From Pacificispira sp002696645 (GTDB lineage Bacteria > Pseudomonadota > Alphaproteobacteria > UBA8366 > Aestuariispiraceae): a stretch of DNA of 64,000 nucleotides. Shown here piece by piece: positions 1 to 8,926 of this stretch. Below the pieces are notes generated by a model. The model saw only the letters and a program-made list of their open reading frames with translations. It ran no database searches and was not told the origin of the DNA. Made by a program: the position numbers and the translations under genes. The first letter of the stretch is position 1, and each line of letters starts with the position of its first letter. Location: positions 124,001 through 188,000 of the forward strand of contig NZ_JBLZHU010000009.1 in the NCBI RefSeq assembly GCF_048892425.1, read 5' to 3'.

Positions 1-759
1 AGGATAAACCTTGCGATTAGCACCGGGATAGCGGGCCGGCACGCGGTGGATCATGTTGCGTTCGAACCATGCCATTGTGCGGTTTTCCGCAACGCGGGTG
101 ACAGCCGTTGCCGCCGCCCGTGTGTCGATGGGACCGCCCATCAGAATCATGCTGGCGGGCAGGGTGGGGGATTTTTCTTCTGCCAACAATGCGACAGTCG
201 CCAGGACCAGCGGGGCTGGCTGACAGACTGCCATGATATGGACAGGCGCGTCGCTTTCCTGATGCAGATGGGACAGGAAATCGCGCAGATATTGAATATA
301 GGTGTCGACGCCAAAGCGCCCTTCCTCAACCGGAATATCAGCGGCATCGCGCCAATCTGTGATCCAGACATCGTTTTCAACGATCAGGGCGCGCACGGTA
401 TCGCGCAGCAAAGTGGCATGGTGACCGGACATCGGGGCCACCAGCAGAATCCGGGGCTGACCCTTGAACTTTGCAGGCTTGCTGAAATGAACCAGATCGC
501 CAAAGGGCGCTTCCAGGTCTGGTTCGATGGTGACAGGCACATCCTGGCCGTCAATTTCAACGGTGTCGATCCGCCATTCCGGCTTGCCACGAATAGCAAT
601 AAGACTTTCCAGCACTGTGGAGCCTGCGGCCAACATCCGGCCAACGGGAGTCCAGCTCATCGGGTGAAACGGGCTGTCGAAGGTGATGCGCGTTGCTTCC
701 GCCATCCACCGAAGCGGCATTAGCGCGCGAGACCGCGCATCATGGAATGAATAGAGCAT
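1..759 (-). CDS. phaZ: Intracellular polyhydroxyalkanoate depolymerase, 3' end cut by window edge
   Basis: Reading the minus strand from the ATG at 759 gives 253 codons with no stop before the window edge, so the C-terminus is missing. The product matches the intracellular PHB depolymerase (esterase, PHB type) family, which hydrolyses stored polyhydroxybutyrate granules in the cytoplasm. The family uses a nucleophilic cysteine instead of serine, and residues 176-180 (MAVCQ) carry it at Cys179, close to the position known for Ralstonia PhaZ1. AAGGA lies about 8 bases before the start. Family members are about 400 residues, so roughly 150 are missing. The gene is read opposite to a spurious long plus-strand frame. 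Neighbour serA is on the same strand but 99 bases away. Confidence 0.87.
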   Translation of the reverse strand, partial: MLYSFHDARSRALMPLRWMAEATRITFDSPFHPMSWTPVGRMLAAGSTVLESLIAIRGKPEWRIDTVEIDGQDVPVTIEPDLEAPFGDLVHFSKPAKFKGQPRILLVAPMSGHHATLLRDTVRALIVENDVWITDWRDAADIPVEEGRFGVDTYIQYLRDFLSHLHQESDAPVHIMAVCQPAPLVLATVALLAEEKSPTLPASMILMGGPIDTRAAATAVTRVAENRTMAWFERNMIHRVPARYPGANRKVYP

Positions 760-858
760 CAGGTGTCCTTAGTAACGATTAGAACGGTCCCTATGATATA
801 GGTTTATGCTGCAGGTGCGAAAGGAAAAAATATTATCCTGAAATAACAGCGCTTTACC

Positions 859-2439
859 TCAGAAAGTGAGGGATTTTATCTGTTTGATCTGTGGCAGTTC
901 CTGAAGTTTTGTCAGCAGGTCCGGTGTCAGGGCCTCATCAATTGAAATCAGCGCGATGGCATCGCCGCCGGCATCCGCCCGGCCCAGATGGAATGTGGCA
1001 ATATTCACCCCGGCATCGCCCAGAATGGAGCCAATGCCCCCAATCAGGCCCGGCTTATCATGATTGGTGATATACAGCATATTGGGGGACAGTTCTGCTT
1101 CTATTGCAATGCCCTTGATATTGACCAGCCGCGGCAGTTTCCCGCCAAACAGCGTGCCCGATACGGATCGTGTAAACCGTTCTGTTGTCAGGGTCAGCCG
1201 GATCAGGGTCTGGTAATCGCCGGGGCGGTCATGAATGACTTCAGACACGTCTATGCCGCGTTCCCGGGCAAATACCGGGGCATTGACCATGTTAACCGCT
1301 TCGGAAAAGGGCTTCATCACCTCCGCCAGGGCCGCCTGAACCAGGGGCTTTACATTCAGCTTGGCGACATGGCCTTCAAATTCCATCGTAATCGCTTTAA
1401 TCGCTGATTCGGTGACTTGCCCGGCAAAGGCCCCCAATTGACAGGCCAAAGCCATGTAGGGCTGAAGGCGCGGGGCGTCTTCGGCAGAAATTGAAGGCAT
1501 ATTCAGCGCATTGGTGATCGCGCCGGTCAGCAGGTAATCTGACATCTGCTCCGCGACCTGCAGGGCGACATTTTCCTGGGCCTCTTCTGTCGCAGCACCC
1601 AGATGCGGGGTGGCAACGACATTTTCCAGGGCAAACAGCGGATTATCCCGCGCGGGTTCCTCAACAAAGACATCCAGGGCGGCCCCGGCAACCTTGCCGC
1701 TTTCCAGGCCGTCTTTAAGTGCTTTTTCGTCAACAATACCGCCCCGCGCGCAGTTGATGATGCGAACGCCTGTTTTGCATTTTTCCAGGGCGGCGGCGTC
1801 AATCAGATTGCGGGTTCCATCGGTCAGTGGGGTATGCACCGTGATGAAATCGGCACGACCCAGCAATGTGTCCAGATCAACTTTTTCGACCCCCAGATCA
1901 CGGGCGCGCTGGGGCGATAGGAAGGGATCAAAAGCCACGACCTTCATTTTGAGGCCCTGGGCGCGGTCTGCAACGATGGCACCGATATTCCCGGCCCCGA
2001 TCAGACCAAGGGTTTTGCCAAACAGCTCCACCCCCATGAATTTGGACTTTTCCCACTTCCCGGCCCGGGTGGATGCATCGGCGGCGGGGATTTGGCGGGC
2101 CAGAGCCATCATCATGGAAATGGCATGTTCTGCTGTGGTAATGGAATTACCAAAGGGCGTGTTCATCACCACCGTGCCAAAGCGGGTGGCGGCGGCCAGA
2201 TCGACATTATCGACGCCAATGCCCGCGCGCCCGACGACCTTTAACCGGCCATTCCCTGCCGCCAGCACAGCGTCTGTCACCTTTGTGGCGGACCGGATCG
2301 CCAGGCCGTCATAATTCCCGATGCGGGTCAGCAAGTCTTCAGCGGACAGGCCTGGCTCAAAATCAACCTCGATCCCCCGCTGACGAAAGATATCGACGGC
2401 GCGGTCGCTTAACTTATCGGAAATCAGGACTTTCGGCAT
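859..2439 (-). CDS. serA: D-3-phosphoglycerate dehydrogenase
   Basis: Oxidises 3-phosphoglycerate to 3-phosphohydroxypyruvate with NAD, the first step of serine synthesis, in the cytoplasm. The 526-residue length is that of the long form. The Rossmann motif LIGAGNIG lies near residue 145, the catalytic Arg in CARGGIVDE near 232, Glu near 261 and His in TPHLGAAT near 279. An intervening domain follows, then a C-terminal ACT domain (about 450-526, with NHDKPGLIGGIGSILGDAG) that in characterised relatives binds serine or dimerises. It starts 4 bases after the serC stop, so serC-serA is one transcript and makes two consecutive steps of the pathway. Confidence 0.97.
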   Translation of the reverse strand: MPKVLISDKLSDRAVDIFRQRGIEVDFEPGLSAEDLLTRIGNYDGLAIRSATKVTDAVLAAGNGRLKVVGRAGIGVDNVDLAAATRFGTVVMNTPFGNSITTAEHAISMMMALARQIPAADASTRAGKWEKSKFMGVELFGKTLGLIGAGNIGAIVADRAQGLKMKVVAFDPFLSPQRARDLGVEKVDLDTLLGRADFITVHTPLTDGTRNLIDAAALEKCKTGVRIINCARGGIVDEKALKDGLESGKVAGAALDVFVEEPARDNPLFALENVVATPHLGAATEEAQENVALQVAEQMSDYLLTGAITNALNMPSISAEDAPRLQPYMALACQLGAFAGQVTESAIKAITMEFEGHVAKLNVKPLVQAALAEVMKPFSEAVNMVNAPVFARERGIDVSEVIHDRPGDYQTLIRLTLTTERFTRSVSGTLFGGKLPRLVNIKGIAIEAELSPNMLYITNHDKPGLIGGIGSILGDAGVNIATFHLGRADAGGDAIALISIDEALTPDLLTKLQELPQIKQIKSLTF

Positions 2440-2443
2440 GGGG

Positions 2444-3595
2444 TCAGCCTTCCTTTGTGATCATGGCATAGGCCCAGTCGAGCCAGGGCATCAGCGCAGC
2501 GGTGTCGCTGGCTTCCACAGTGGCACCGCCCCAGATCCGCAGCCCGGCCGGGGCATCGCGATAGCCATTGATATCCTTTGCGACATTCTCCTTGTCCAAC
2601 AGGCTTGCCATCCGCTTGGGGGCCGTGGCGCGGGCTTCCCCCTCCAGCGGGCACAGGTCTGACAGTTTCAGGCAGATCGACGTGTTCGAATAGGTGGCGG
2701 GGTCCACTGGCAGGAATTCGATCCAATCGGTCTTTTCAACCCAGTCCTGAATGACCGCCAGATTGGCCTGGGAGCGGTCGATCATGCCCTGTGCACCACC
2801 AACGCTTTCTGCCCAGCGCAGGGCGTCCAGCGAGTCCTCAACACACAGCATAGAGGGCGTATTGATGGTTTCCCCGATGAAAATCCCGTCGATAAGTTCA
2901 CCGCCCTTGGTCATGCGGAAGATCTTTGGCATTGGCCAGGTGGGTGTATGGGTCTCCAGACGCTCAACGGCGCGCGGCGACAGCACGATCATGCCATGGG
3001 CCCCTTCACCGCCCAGAACCTTCTGCCACGACCAGGTTGTGACATCCAGCTTGTCCCAGGGCAGGGACATCGCAAAGGCCGCAGAGGTCGCATCACAGAT
3101 CGTCAGTCCACTGCGGTCCTCAGCAATCCAATCCGCATTAGGGACACGCACCCCACTGGTCGTGCCGTTCCAGGTGAAAACGATATCCCGATCCTTTGCC
3201 GTTTTGGTCAGGTCCGGCAGAAGGCCATAATCTGCTTCAATGGCCTGGACATCGCTCAATTTCAATTGCTTGATCACGTCACTGACCCAGGTTTTGCCAA
3301 AGCTTTCCCAGGCCAGCATATCAACGCCGCGCGGCCCTAACAGGGACCACAGTGCCATTTCCACCGCGCCGGTGTCTGACGCAGGCACAATCCCTATTCT
3401 GTAGTCTGCCGGAATGTCCAGAATGGCGCGTGTGCGGTCAATGACCTCTTTCAGCTTTGCCTTTCCTGGACCGGATCGATGGGATCGCCCGACCAGGGCA
3501 TCTTTCAGCGCGTCAGGGCTCCATCCCGGACGCTTGGCGCAGGGGCCAGAAGAGAAATTGGGATTAGCGGGGCGGGTATTTGGTTTCTGGGTCAC
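2444..3595 (-). CDS. serC: Phosphoserine aminotransferase
   Basis: Transfers the amino group of glutamate to 3-phosphohydroxypyruvate, giving phosphoserine; PLP-dependent. The N-terminal block PANPNFSSGPCAKRPGW is characteristic of the alphaproteobacterial form, and the PLP lysine is in SWQKVLGGEGAHG. I chose the GTG at 3595 (383 aa, beginning MTQKPNTRPANP) because GGAG lies about 9 bases upstream; a TTG at 3610 would add five residues. It is the first gene of the serC-serA transcript. A short out-of-frame ORF (3564-3662) overlaps its 5' end and may affect translation (inference). Confidence 0.95.
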   Translation of the reverse strand: MTQKPNTRPANPNFSSGPCAKRPGWSPDALKDALVGRSHRSGPGKAKLKEVIDRTRAILDIPADYRIGIVPASDTGAVEMALWSLLGPRGVDMLAWESFGKTWVSDVIKQLKLSDVQAIEADYGLLPDLTKTAKDRDIVFTWNGTTSGVRVPNADWIAEDRSGLTICDATSAAFAMSLPWDKLDVTTWSWQKVLGGEGAHGMIVLSPRAVERLETHTPTWPMPKIFRMTKGGELIDGIFIGETINTPSMLCVEDSLDALRWAESVGGAQGMIDRSQANLAVIQDWVEKTDWIEFLPVDPATYSNTSICLKLSDLCPLEGEARATAPKRMASLLDKENVAKDINGYRDAPAGLRIWGGATVEASDTAALMPWLDWAYAMITKEG

Positions 3596-3662
3596 AGGCG
3601 GGGTCTCCAAGGACGGGCAAGGCGGGATCGTTGCTGATGACTGTCACGGGCAAAACCCTCAT
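3564..3662 (-). CDS. Possible 32-residue leader ORF overlapping the serC start
   Basis: An ATG at 3662 opens a 32-codon frame (beginning MRVLPVTVISNDPALP, ending KYPPR) that stops 32 bases inside serC in another frame. Alphaproteobacterial serC genes are known to carry a conserved leader called the serC RNA motif, but I cannot align to it here. The peptide could be real, could be a translational-coupling device, or could simply reflect conserved leader RNA. No convincing ribosome-binding site precedes the ATG, so confidence is low. Confidence 0.3.
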   Translation of the reverse strand: MRVLPVTVISNDPALPVLGDPACDPETKYPPR

Positions 3663-3752
3663 GCCAATCAGCTGCGCGAAAGCTAGGCACGCCGTGGCGC
3701 GTCGTCAATGCCCAATGTGTCGCAAAATAAGGAAAATATGTCGCATATATTC

Positions 3753-4430
3753 TCAGCGCTGTATCGCCGCGATCAAGGCCTTATACAGGCGCAGTTGGGC
3801 TGGCTTTTGTGGCATATATTCTGGATGCCATTGGACGCCGACCATGAATCGATCCCCGGTATGTTCAATCGCCTGTGTCACCCCCCGCGGGTCCTGGGCG
3901 ACGATACGCATCCCATCGCCAGGGGCGTTGATCGATTGGTGATGCAGACTGTTCACCCGCAGGGATGACCGCTGAAGGATGGATTGCAGTTTTGTATTTT
4001 CCTGGACAGTAATGCTGAGTTTCGGGAAGACGGTTCGAATGCGTGGCAGGTCCGGATAATGGGTATAAATATCCTGAATCAGGTTGCCACCACGCCATAG
4101 GGCCAGCATTTGCGCGCCCCGACAGACGCCCAGAATGGGCAATGGCTGGTCTGTGGCCGCTTCCAGCAGCGCGCGCTCTAATGCGTCCCGTTCCGGGTCG
4201 TACCTGATTTTCAGATCCAGGGTGCCGCCATACAGGGTCAGGTCGATATCGTCTCCTCCCCCGATCACCAAACCATCCAGACTTGAAATACAGTCTTTCG
4301 GGTTCGGGACACGCGATGCCGTCAGCCGCTTGGCCCGGCCCCCGGCTCGCCAGATCGCCAAGCGCTGAAATTGCCAGGAACGCCATCCGCGCAAGTGACT
4401 GGTCGTGACCCCGATGATAGGGCGCGTCAT
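3753..4430 (-). CDS. Class I glutamine amidotransferase (peptidase C26, PuuD-like)
   Basis: A 225-residue member of the gamma-glutamyl hydrolase/GATase-I family. The nucleophile is Cys103 in GVCRGAQM, and the His-Glu pair is in GVQWHPEY near residue 200, so the triad is intact. Relatives either hydrolyse gamma-glutamyl-amines (PuuD) or deliver ammonia to a partner enzyme. Its ATG at 4430 overlaps the amidoligase stop in the arrangement ATGA, indicating translational coupling. Because of that partner I infer a role in making or trimming an amide-linked product rather than putrescine breakdown; the PuuB/PuuA-like genes of this window lie some 55 kb away. Confidence 0.88.
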   Translation of the reverse strand: MTRPIIGVTTSHLRGWRSWQFQRLAIWRAGGRAKRLTASRVPNPKDCISSLDGLVIGGGDDIDLTLYGGTLDLKIRYDPERDALERALLEAATDQPLPILGVCRGAQMLALWRGGNLIQDIYTHYPDLPRIRTVFPKLSITVQENTKLQSILQRSSLRVNSLHHQSINAPGDGMRIVAQDPRGVTQAIEHTGDRFMVGVQWHPEYMPQKPAQLRLYKALIAAIQR

Positions 4431-5455
4431 GGGCAATAGGCCTTCGCCAGGTCAGTAGAAAAGACTTCGACGTCATCTGTCAGGGGAAGCGGGGACAGGT
4501 CCTGAAAAGATTCACATGCCTTATCCAACCCATCAGAATCCGCAGCAAGGCGTTCAACTGTCACCCAGCGTGACCACTCTGCAAGTGGCCCCGCCTCCTG
4601 GCCACTGAACAGCGCATTTGGCAATCGCCAATGATAGGCGGGTCGTGCCTTGATGCGTGGGTCATCCACGGCGCCAGAAACCCGCGCCGCACGCAGATGA
4701 CTAAACAGGGGTAACATGTCCAATTCGCGGTTTCGCGTTGGATTGAAAGACAGATAATCACCAATCATTGCATTCAGATCCGGCGTGTAATCTGGGGCGC
4801 ATACCCGCTTGATATAACTTGACGGGAAGGGGTCTATATAGGGGAAAATCCTTCTGGTTCCGTCAACTTGTATAGCACTTCTCAACCAGGGGCTTAATAA
4901 CAGATAGGCCTTTAGTGTCGGCAATATATGCCCAACGGTCGTGCCGCTGGTTTCCACATTCATGTGCAGTCCAAAGGCATACAGCAAACCTTCATCGGTT
5001 CCAGCCGCCCCAGCCTTGTGCAAGGCGCGATAAAGATCTTCTATTTGGTTCAGCTCCGTCCAGGGAATGGGGGGGCAAACCACTTCGCACGGTATCAGGT
5101 CCCCGCCCAGATCACCGATCAACCGGCTGGCTTCGGTATCCAGGTCCCGCAGCCAGTTGGCCATTTCGGAAAGCCAGGGCTTGCGCTTTTCGACATCACT
5201 CAGCTTCTCATTTGGATGTGCGTATTGAGCATCCAATTCGACCAGGAAAACCCCATGGCGGCCTTCCTGAATTTCATAGCGATGGGGATCTACTTCGACC
5301 ACTTTTCCGCCAAATCGCTGTGTGACAAGCGTGGCAGCATCGCGTGGTTTTAAGGCGGCGAATTCGATTTCAATTCCCACACGCCGATCCTGTATGCCGT
5401 CAGAGGTGCGACAGGGGGGGGCGAGGGCGGATTTCATGGTTTGGTTCACTATCAT
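4427..5455 (-). CDS. Amidoligase family protein (COOH-NH2 ligase fold)
   Basis: A 342-residue protein of the putative amidoligase family (Pfam PF12224 type), distantly related to the glutamine synthetase/GCS fold. The N-terminal signature GIEIEFA (about residues 27-33), the ELDAQYAHPN segment near 72 and HMNVETSGTTVGH near 163 are the expected metal/ATP-binding strands. Such enzymes are predicted to join a carboxylate to an amine using ATP; the substrate is unknown. It overlaps the downstream GATase by 4 bases and begins 32 bases after the SLC13-type transporter gene. A GATase-I partner is a described association for this family, whereas the transporter link is specific to what is seen here. 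Confidence 0.85.
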   Translation of the reverse strand: MIVNQTMKSALAPPCRTSDGIQDRRVGIEIEFAALKPRDAATLVTQRFGGKVVEVDPHRYEIQEGRHGVFLVELDAQYAHPNEKLSDVEKRKPWLSEMANWLRDLDTEASRLIGDLGGDLIPCEVVCPPIPWTELNQIEDLYRALHKAGAAGTDEGLLYAFGLHMNVETSGTTVGHILPTLKAYLLLSPWLRSAIQVDGTRRIFPYIDPFPSSYIKRVCAPDYTPDLNAMIGDYLSFNPTRNRELDMLPLFSHLRAARVSGAVDDPRIKARPAYHWRLPNALFSGQEAGPLAEWSRWVTVERLAADSDGLDKACESFQDLSPLPLTDDVEVFSTDLAKAYCP

Positions 5456-5487
5456 CTCTGCACCATCTTACAGAATGTGCTGGTGAT

Positions 5488-7344
5488 TTAAAGATCGAAC
5501 CAGAAGGGCGCAAACAGGCTAAAGGCCAGCCAGCACAAGATCAACAAGGGTGCGCCAGCCTTCAGAAAGTCCTTAAACTTATATCCGCCAGGGGCCATGA
5601 CCAGAAGGTTTGTCTGATATCCAACCGGGCTGGCGAAGGAACAGTTAGCGGCAAAAACCACTGCAACTGCAAAGGCTTCCGCTGGAACGTTAATGGTGTG
5701 CGACACAGCAACCGCAATCGGGGTGAACAGAACCGCCGTGGCCTTCGTCGATAGCACATTGGCCAGAATTGCCGTCAGCAGAAAGAAGCCGGACAGGACA
5801 ATAGCGGGGCTTGTTCCGCCCAGCACATAGACCAGCCCCTGAGCCAGGAAACTCGCCCCGCCACTTGCCTGCATCGCAGCGCCCAGCGCCAGGGCCGCGG
5901 CGATCAACAGAATGATCTTATGGTCAATGGCCCGGATCGCTTCTTCTGCTGTCATCGCACCACAAATCACCATCGCCGCCGCCCCGGTCAGGGTGGCAAC
6001 CTCTGTCGGCAGAATGCCGGTTGCTGCGGCGGCAATCGTGGCCAGGAAGATCGCCCCGGCGCGTTTCGCGTGATGCGGCTGGGGCAGGTCTTCGGCAGAC
6101 CATTCCATCAAAACCACTTCCTGGCTGCCGCGCAGGGCCTCAATATCCGACCGGCGCCCTTGGATCAGGAGAATATCGCCTGGCTCCAAAGGGATTTCAG
6201 TGGGTCTGGTGCGTGCCATGCGGCTGCGCCGTTCCACCCCCAGCACGACACAGTCATGGCGATATCGAAACCCGATCGTATCCAGTGTCCGCCCCACCAT
6301 GCGGGATGCCGGGGTGACCATGACTTCCGCCACCGACTGCGCGCCTGATTTCCAGGGGGCATCGGCATCAATCATGCGGGCAAGACCGCTGCGCATCATG
6401 ATGTCGGGGGTGATCGCACCGGGATTTTCCTTATGAAACTGCAACAGCCGGTCGCGTGTCGCCGCAACGATCAGCACGTCATCGGGCTGTAGCGGGATTT
6501 CATCATAAGGGGGAAGGCGAACCTCGCCTTCGCTCTCAACCGACAGAACCGTGATATTGTTCAATTCTGGAAAGAATCCGGCAGAAGGCGTCATGCCGTC
6601 CAGTTTGCCATGATGTCGCACAGTGATCTGTGCTTTGAACTGTTTTGCCTCGCGTTGCGATGCCTCAATCTTGCTGGCGCGCTCCGGCAACAGCTTGGGC
6701 AGGATGAAAACAACATAGACCATGCCGACTGCAGCTACGACCAGTCCGGGAACCGTGAAGCTGAAAAAGCTAAATCCGGGCTCCCCCAACTCGATCATCG
6801 CGCTGGACACCAACAGGTTGGTGGACGATCCGACCAGCGTGGTCATGCCCCCCAGAATAGCCGCGAAGCTGAGCGGCATCATATATCGGCCAGACGGTCG
6901 GTCTGAGCGTACCGCAAGGGCCTGCATGATCGGTATGAACAGGACGACAACGGGAATATTGTTCAGCACCGCCGAGACACTGCACACCATCAACAGCGTC
7001 AAACCAATGGCGGCAATCGGGCGTCCCTGAGATACGGCATTGACCAGTTTCGCAGCACTGTCCAGCGCGCCTGTCCGGTTCAATCCTTCGCCCAGAATCA
7101 GCAGCGCCAGCACCGTCAGCATGGCCGGATTGGCAAATCCGGTCAGCAGGGATTTTGCGCTTAGCAGGTTCTTCCCGTCCGGGCCTGGAACCGGCAACAG
7201 GTGGAACACCACCATCAGCGCACAGATCACCGCCAGCGACGTCACCTCCAGCGCCAGCTTTTCCGTGGCATAGAAGTATAGGGCACCCCCAATAAGAATG
7301 AAGACCAGGATCATTTCCAGCGTCTTCACATCGGTAAAATCCAT
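5488..7344 (-). CDS. SLC13-family anion:sodium symporter with two RCK-C (TrkA-C) domains
   Basis: A 618-residue inner-membrane transporter. About a dozen hydrophobic segments form two halves, separated by a soluble middle (about residues 200-370) with two TrkA-C-like domains; both contain the pattern PLEPGDxLLI/PLQPDDVLIV. This is the architecture of SLC13/DASS-like permeases (dicarboxylates, sulfate or other anions). Asn/Ser/Thr-rich re-entrant motifs GSSTNLL and SPVGYQTN are present. I prefer the ATG at 7344 (MDFTDVKTL) over an upstream codon at 7401 because AAAGGGG lies about 8 bases before it. It is the likely first gene of an operon with the amidoligase and GATase; the substrate is unknown. 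Confidence 0.88.
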   Translation of the reverse strand: MDFTDVKTLEMILVFILIGGALYFYATEKLALEVTSLAVICALMVVFHLLPVPGPDGKNLLSAKSLLTGFANPAMLTVLALLILGEGLNRTGALDSAAKLVNAVSQGRPIAAIGLTLLMVCSVSAVLNNIPVVVLFIPIMQALAVRSDRPSGRYMMPLSFAAILGGMTTLVGSSTNLLVSSAMIELGEPGFSFFSFTVPGLVVAAVGMVYVVFILPKLLPERASKIEASQREAKQFKAQITVRHHGKLDGMTPSAGFFPELNNITVLSVESEGEVRLPPYDEIPLQPDDVLIVAATRDRLLQFHKENPGAITPDIMMRSGLARMIDADAPWKSGAQSVAEVMVTPASRMVGRTLDTIGFRYRHDCVVLGVERRSRMARTRPTEIPLEPGDILLIQGRRSDIEALRGSQEVVLMEWSAEDLPQPHHAKRAGAIFLATIAAAATGILPTEVATLTGAAAMVICGAMTAEEAIRAIDHKIILLIAAALALGAAMQASGGASFLAQGLVYVLGGTSPAIVLSGFFLLTAILANVLSTKATAVLFTPIAVAVSHTINVPAEAFAVAVVFAANCSFASPVGYQTNLLVMAPGGYKFKDFLKAGAPLLILCWLAFSLFAPFWFDL

Positions 7345-7633
7345 AAACCAATTCCCCTTTGGGTCGTTCCTGGCGTGAATGCCATCGGCACGGCGCTGCA
7401 CCTTAAAGCCTAGCGTTATGTCCCAGCATGGACAATCGGTACGATGCGGCCTGAAGTCCGTGAATGAAATCTATCGCATCCCGGAGCAAGGGTCGCATAT
7501 TAGTCACTGGGTGTCGCATCTGGGAAATTTATATTGACCCAGCTTTGACTCCGTCTATCCTTTTATAAGCATCATCATGCCTTTCAGCTGTGCTGTATCG
7601 GGCAAGTGTGGTTAAGAATGGAAGGGGCCCCCA

Positions 7634-7876
7634 ATGGCGAAGTTCAGAACGCATTTTGAATTGGATATCCAGGATATCGATTTCATCGAAGTGTCCCTGA
7701 CCCGGCGTGTGGGTGATTTGACCCGCCGTGTCATGAATGCCCGTCAATCCGACTCGGAAGAGGGCACGAGTTCCGCTGACCTGATGCAGGAAATTCAGCA
7801 GATTCGCGGCCTGTTGGGGAAAATTCACGAACAGAAAATCTGGTTCGACCCGAAAGTCTATCAGCCACGCGGCTAG
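7634..7876 (+). CDS. Small conserved-looking hypothetical protein (80 aa)
   Basis: An 80-residue soluble, charged protein of unknown function. It has no signal peptide or membrane segment. The middle (residues about 20-65) is predicted amphipathic helix with regularly spaced hydrophobics (LMQEIQQIRGLLGKI). AAGGGG precedes the ATG by about 8 bases, supporting translation. It stands alone: the SLC13-type operon diverges to the left (290-base gap) and ialB follows 132 bases to the right on the same strand. I do not recognise the family. Confidence 0.6.
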   Translation: MAKFRTHFELDIQDIDFIEVSLTRRVGDLTRRVMNARQSDSEEGTSSADLMQEIQQIRGLLGKIHEQKIWFDPKVYQPRG

Positions 7877-8008
7877 ACGGGTCTCAACCCGCCCCGAATC
7901 CTTTTCCGGGGGTGGAATGCTGGTCCATTTTGCAAAGTGAGAGGCTTGGGTCCCCGGCACCATAAATGCTAGGGTGACGCATAGGTTCAGCAATGAGGAT
8001 GGCACAGT

Positions 8009-8521
8009 ATGGTTCGGTTGATGATTTGGGTTGTGATTGCTCTGCTGTCATTTTCCACGGCCCAGGCTCAAACGACGTCCACTGCACAGAAGGAACGTGT
8101 GGTTGGGCAATTCGGAGATTGGAGGATCCTTTGCGATTCCGCCGATAACAGCGATTGCTACATGGTCCAGAACGGGTCAGATGCCACTGGAAAACCCATC
8201 GTGGAATTTAGCCTGATCCGGCTGCAATCCGACCCCAATATTCCAGCCGGGGGTACGGTTATTGTGCCCTTGGGCACGGCCCTGCCGGAAGGGGTCGCCC
8301 TGCAAATCGATCAGGGGGAGCGGTTGCGCTATGTCTATGAATTTTGTGCCCCGGCGGGGTGTGTTGCCAATATGGCCCTGACCATTGAGCAGATTCAGTC
8401 GATGCAGGCGGGCGCGCGGGCAACCATCACTATTGCCAGGGCCGCCAACCCGGATACACCGATTGCGATCCCGATCTCGCTGAACGGGTTCACGGCTGCC
8501 TATAAGGCCTTGTCGCAGTAA
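8009..8521 (+). CDS. Invasion-associated locus B (IalB) family protein
   Basis: A 170-residue secreted protein. A signal peptide occupies about residues 1-20 (hydrophobic core IWVVIALLSFSTAQA), followed by the IalB fold: GDWRILCD near the N-terminus, paired cysteines (SDCYMV; EFCAPAGCVANM) and the closing ISLNGFTAAYKAL. IalB proteins are periplasmic or outer-membrane associated and widespread in free-living alphaproteobacteria, so the name does not imply virulence. The last 89 bases are present again at 9694-9782, part of a duplicated junction with queF. Confidence 0.86.
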   Translation: MVRLMIWVVIALLSFSTAQAQTTSTAQKERVVGQFGDWRILCDSADNSDCYMVQNGSDATGKPIVEFSLIRLQSDPNIPAGGTVIVPLGTALPEGVALQIDQGERLRYVYEFCAPAGCVANMALTIEQIQSMQAGARATITIARAANPDTPIAIPISLNGFTAAYKALSQ

Positions 8522-8693
8522 TCCTTCACCCGCGCCCGCGATAGGGGGGAACCCCCTGATCGGGGATCCAGACCCCTTCCGGGGCGGGCCCAGTCTGATA
8601 GAAGACATCGATGGGAATCCCGCCGCGCGGATACCAATATCCTCCGATGCGCAGCCAGACCGGTTGCAGGAACTCCACTAAGCGCCGCGCAAT
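8433..8693. repeat. Direct repeat copy 1 (ialB 3' end plus queF 3' end)
   Basis: About 261 bp that recur at 9694-9954 with roughly ten mismatches (about 96% identity by eye), at a constant offset of 1261 bases. This copy contains the authentic end of ialB and a truncated, reversed end of queF. The two copies flank a 1000-base AT-rich segment. Confidence 0.93.
8526..8693 (-). pseudogene. Truncated duplicate of the queF 3' end
   Basis: The minus strand encodes the last about 55 residues of QueF (ending PPYRGRG), nearly identical to the intact gene at 9787-10254. It lacks the catalytic Cys and the N-terminal two thirds, and its homology ends at 8693 where the foreign segment begins. It is therefore a remnant created by the duplication that accompanied the insertion. 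Confidence 0.85.
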
Positions 8694-8926
8694 TCAGCAC
8701 ACGCGCCGCCCTTCAATGCCGTTAGCATGGCGAAGGACAAATGGGCACATATCAGCGCCTCGCTTTCTATATGTCTATTATTTCTCGCAAGCCATCAAAA
8801 CCAAATCTATCGGGTTTAGCGCTTGGTGTGTTTACACGCGCCATACAATTATTCAGATTACAAGCTTGATTTTGAGTGGAATGAAAAATACGCTATGTTT
8901 ATTAAAAATAGTAAATTGAGGATACT

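Noticed and set aside
46..723. Long plus-strand open frame (225 codons) at the left edge
   Set aside because: It is antisense to the phaZ gene, which has a clear family match, a catalytic motif and a ribosome-binding site; the plus frame has no recognisable domains.
3753..4430. Naming the amidotransferase puuD and joining it to the 59-63 kb amine genes
   Set aside because: It is translationally coupled to an amidoligase and 55 kb from the PuuA/PuuB-like genes, so a polyamine role is not supported by context.
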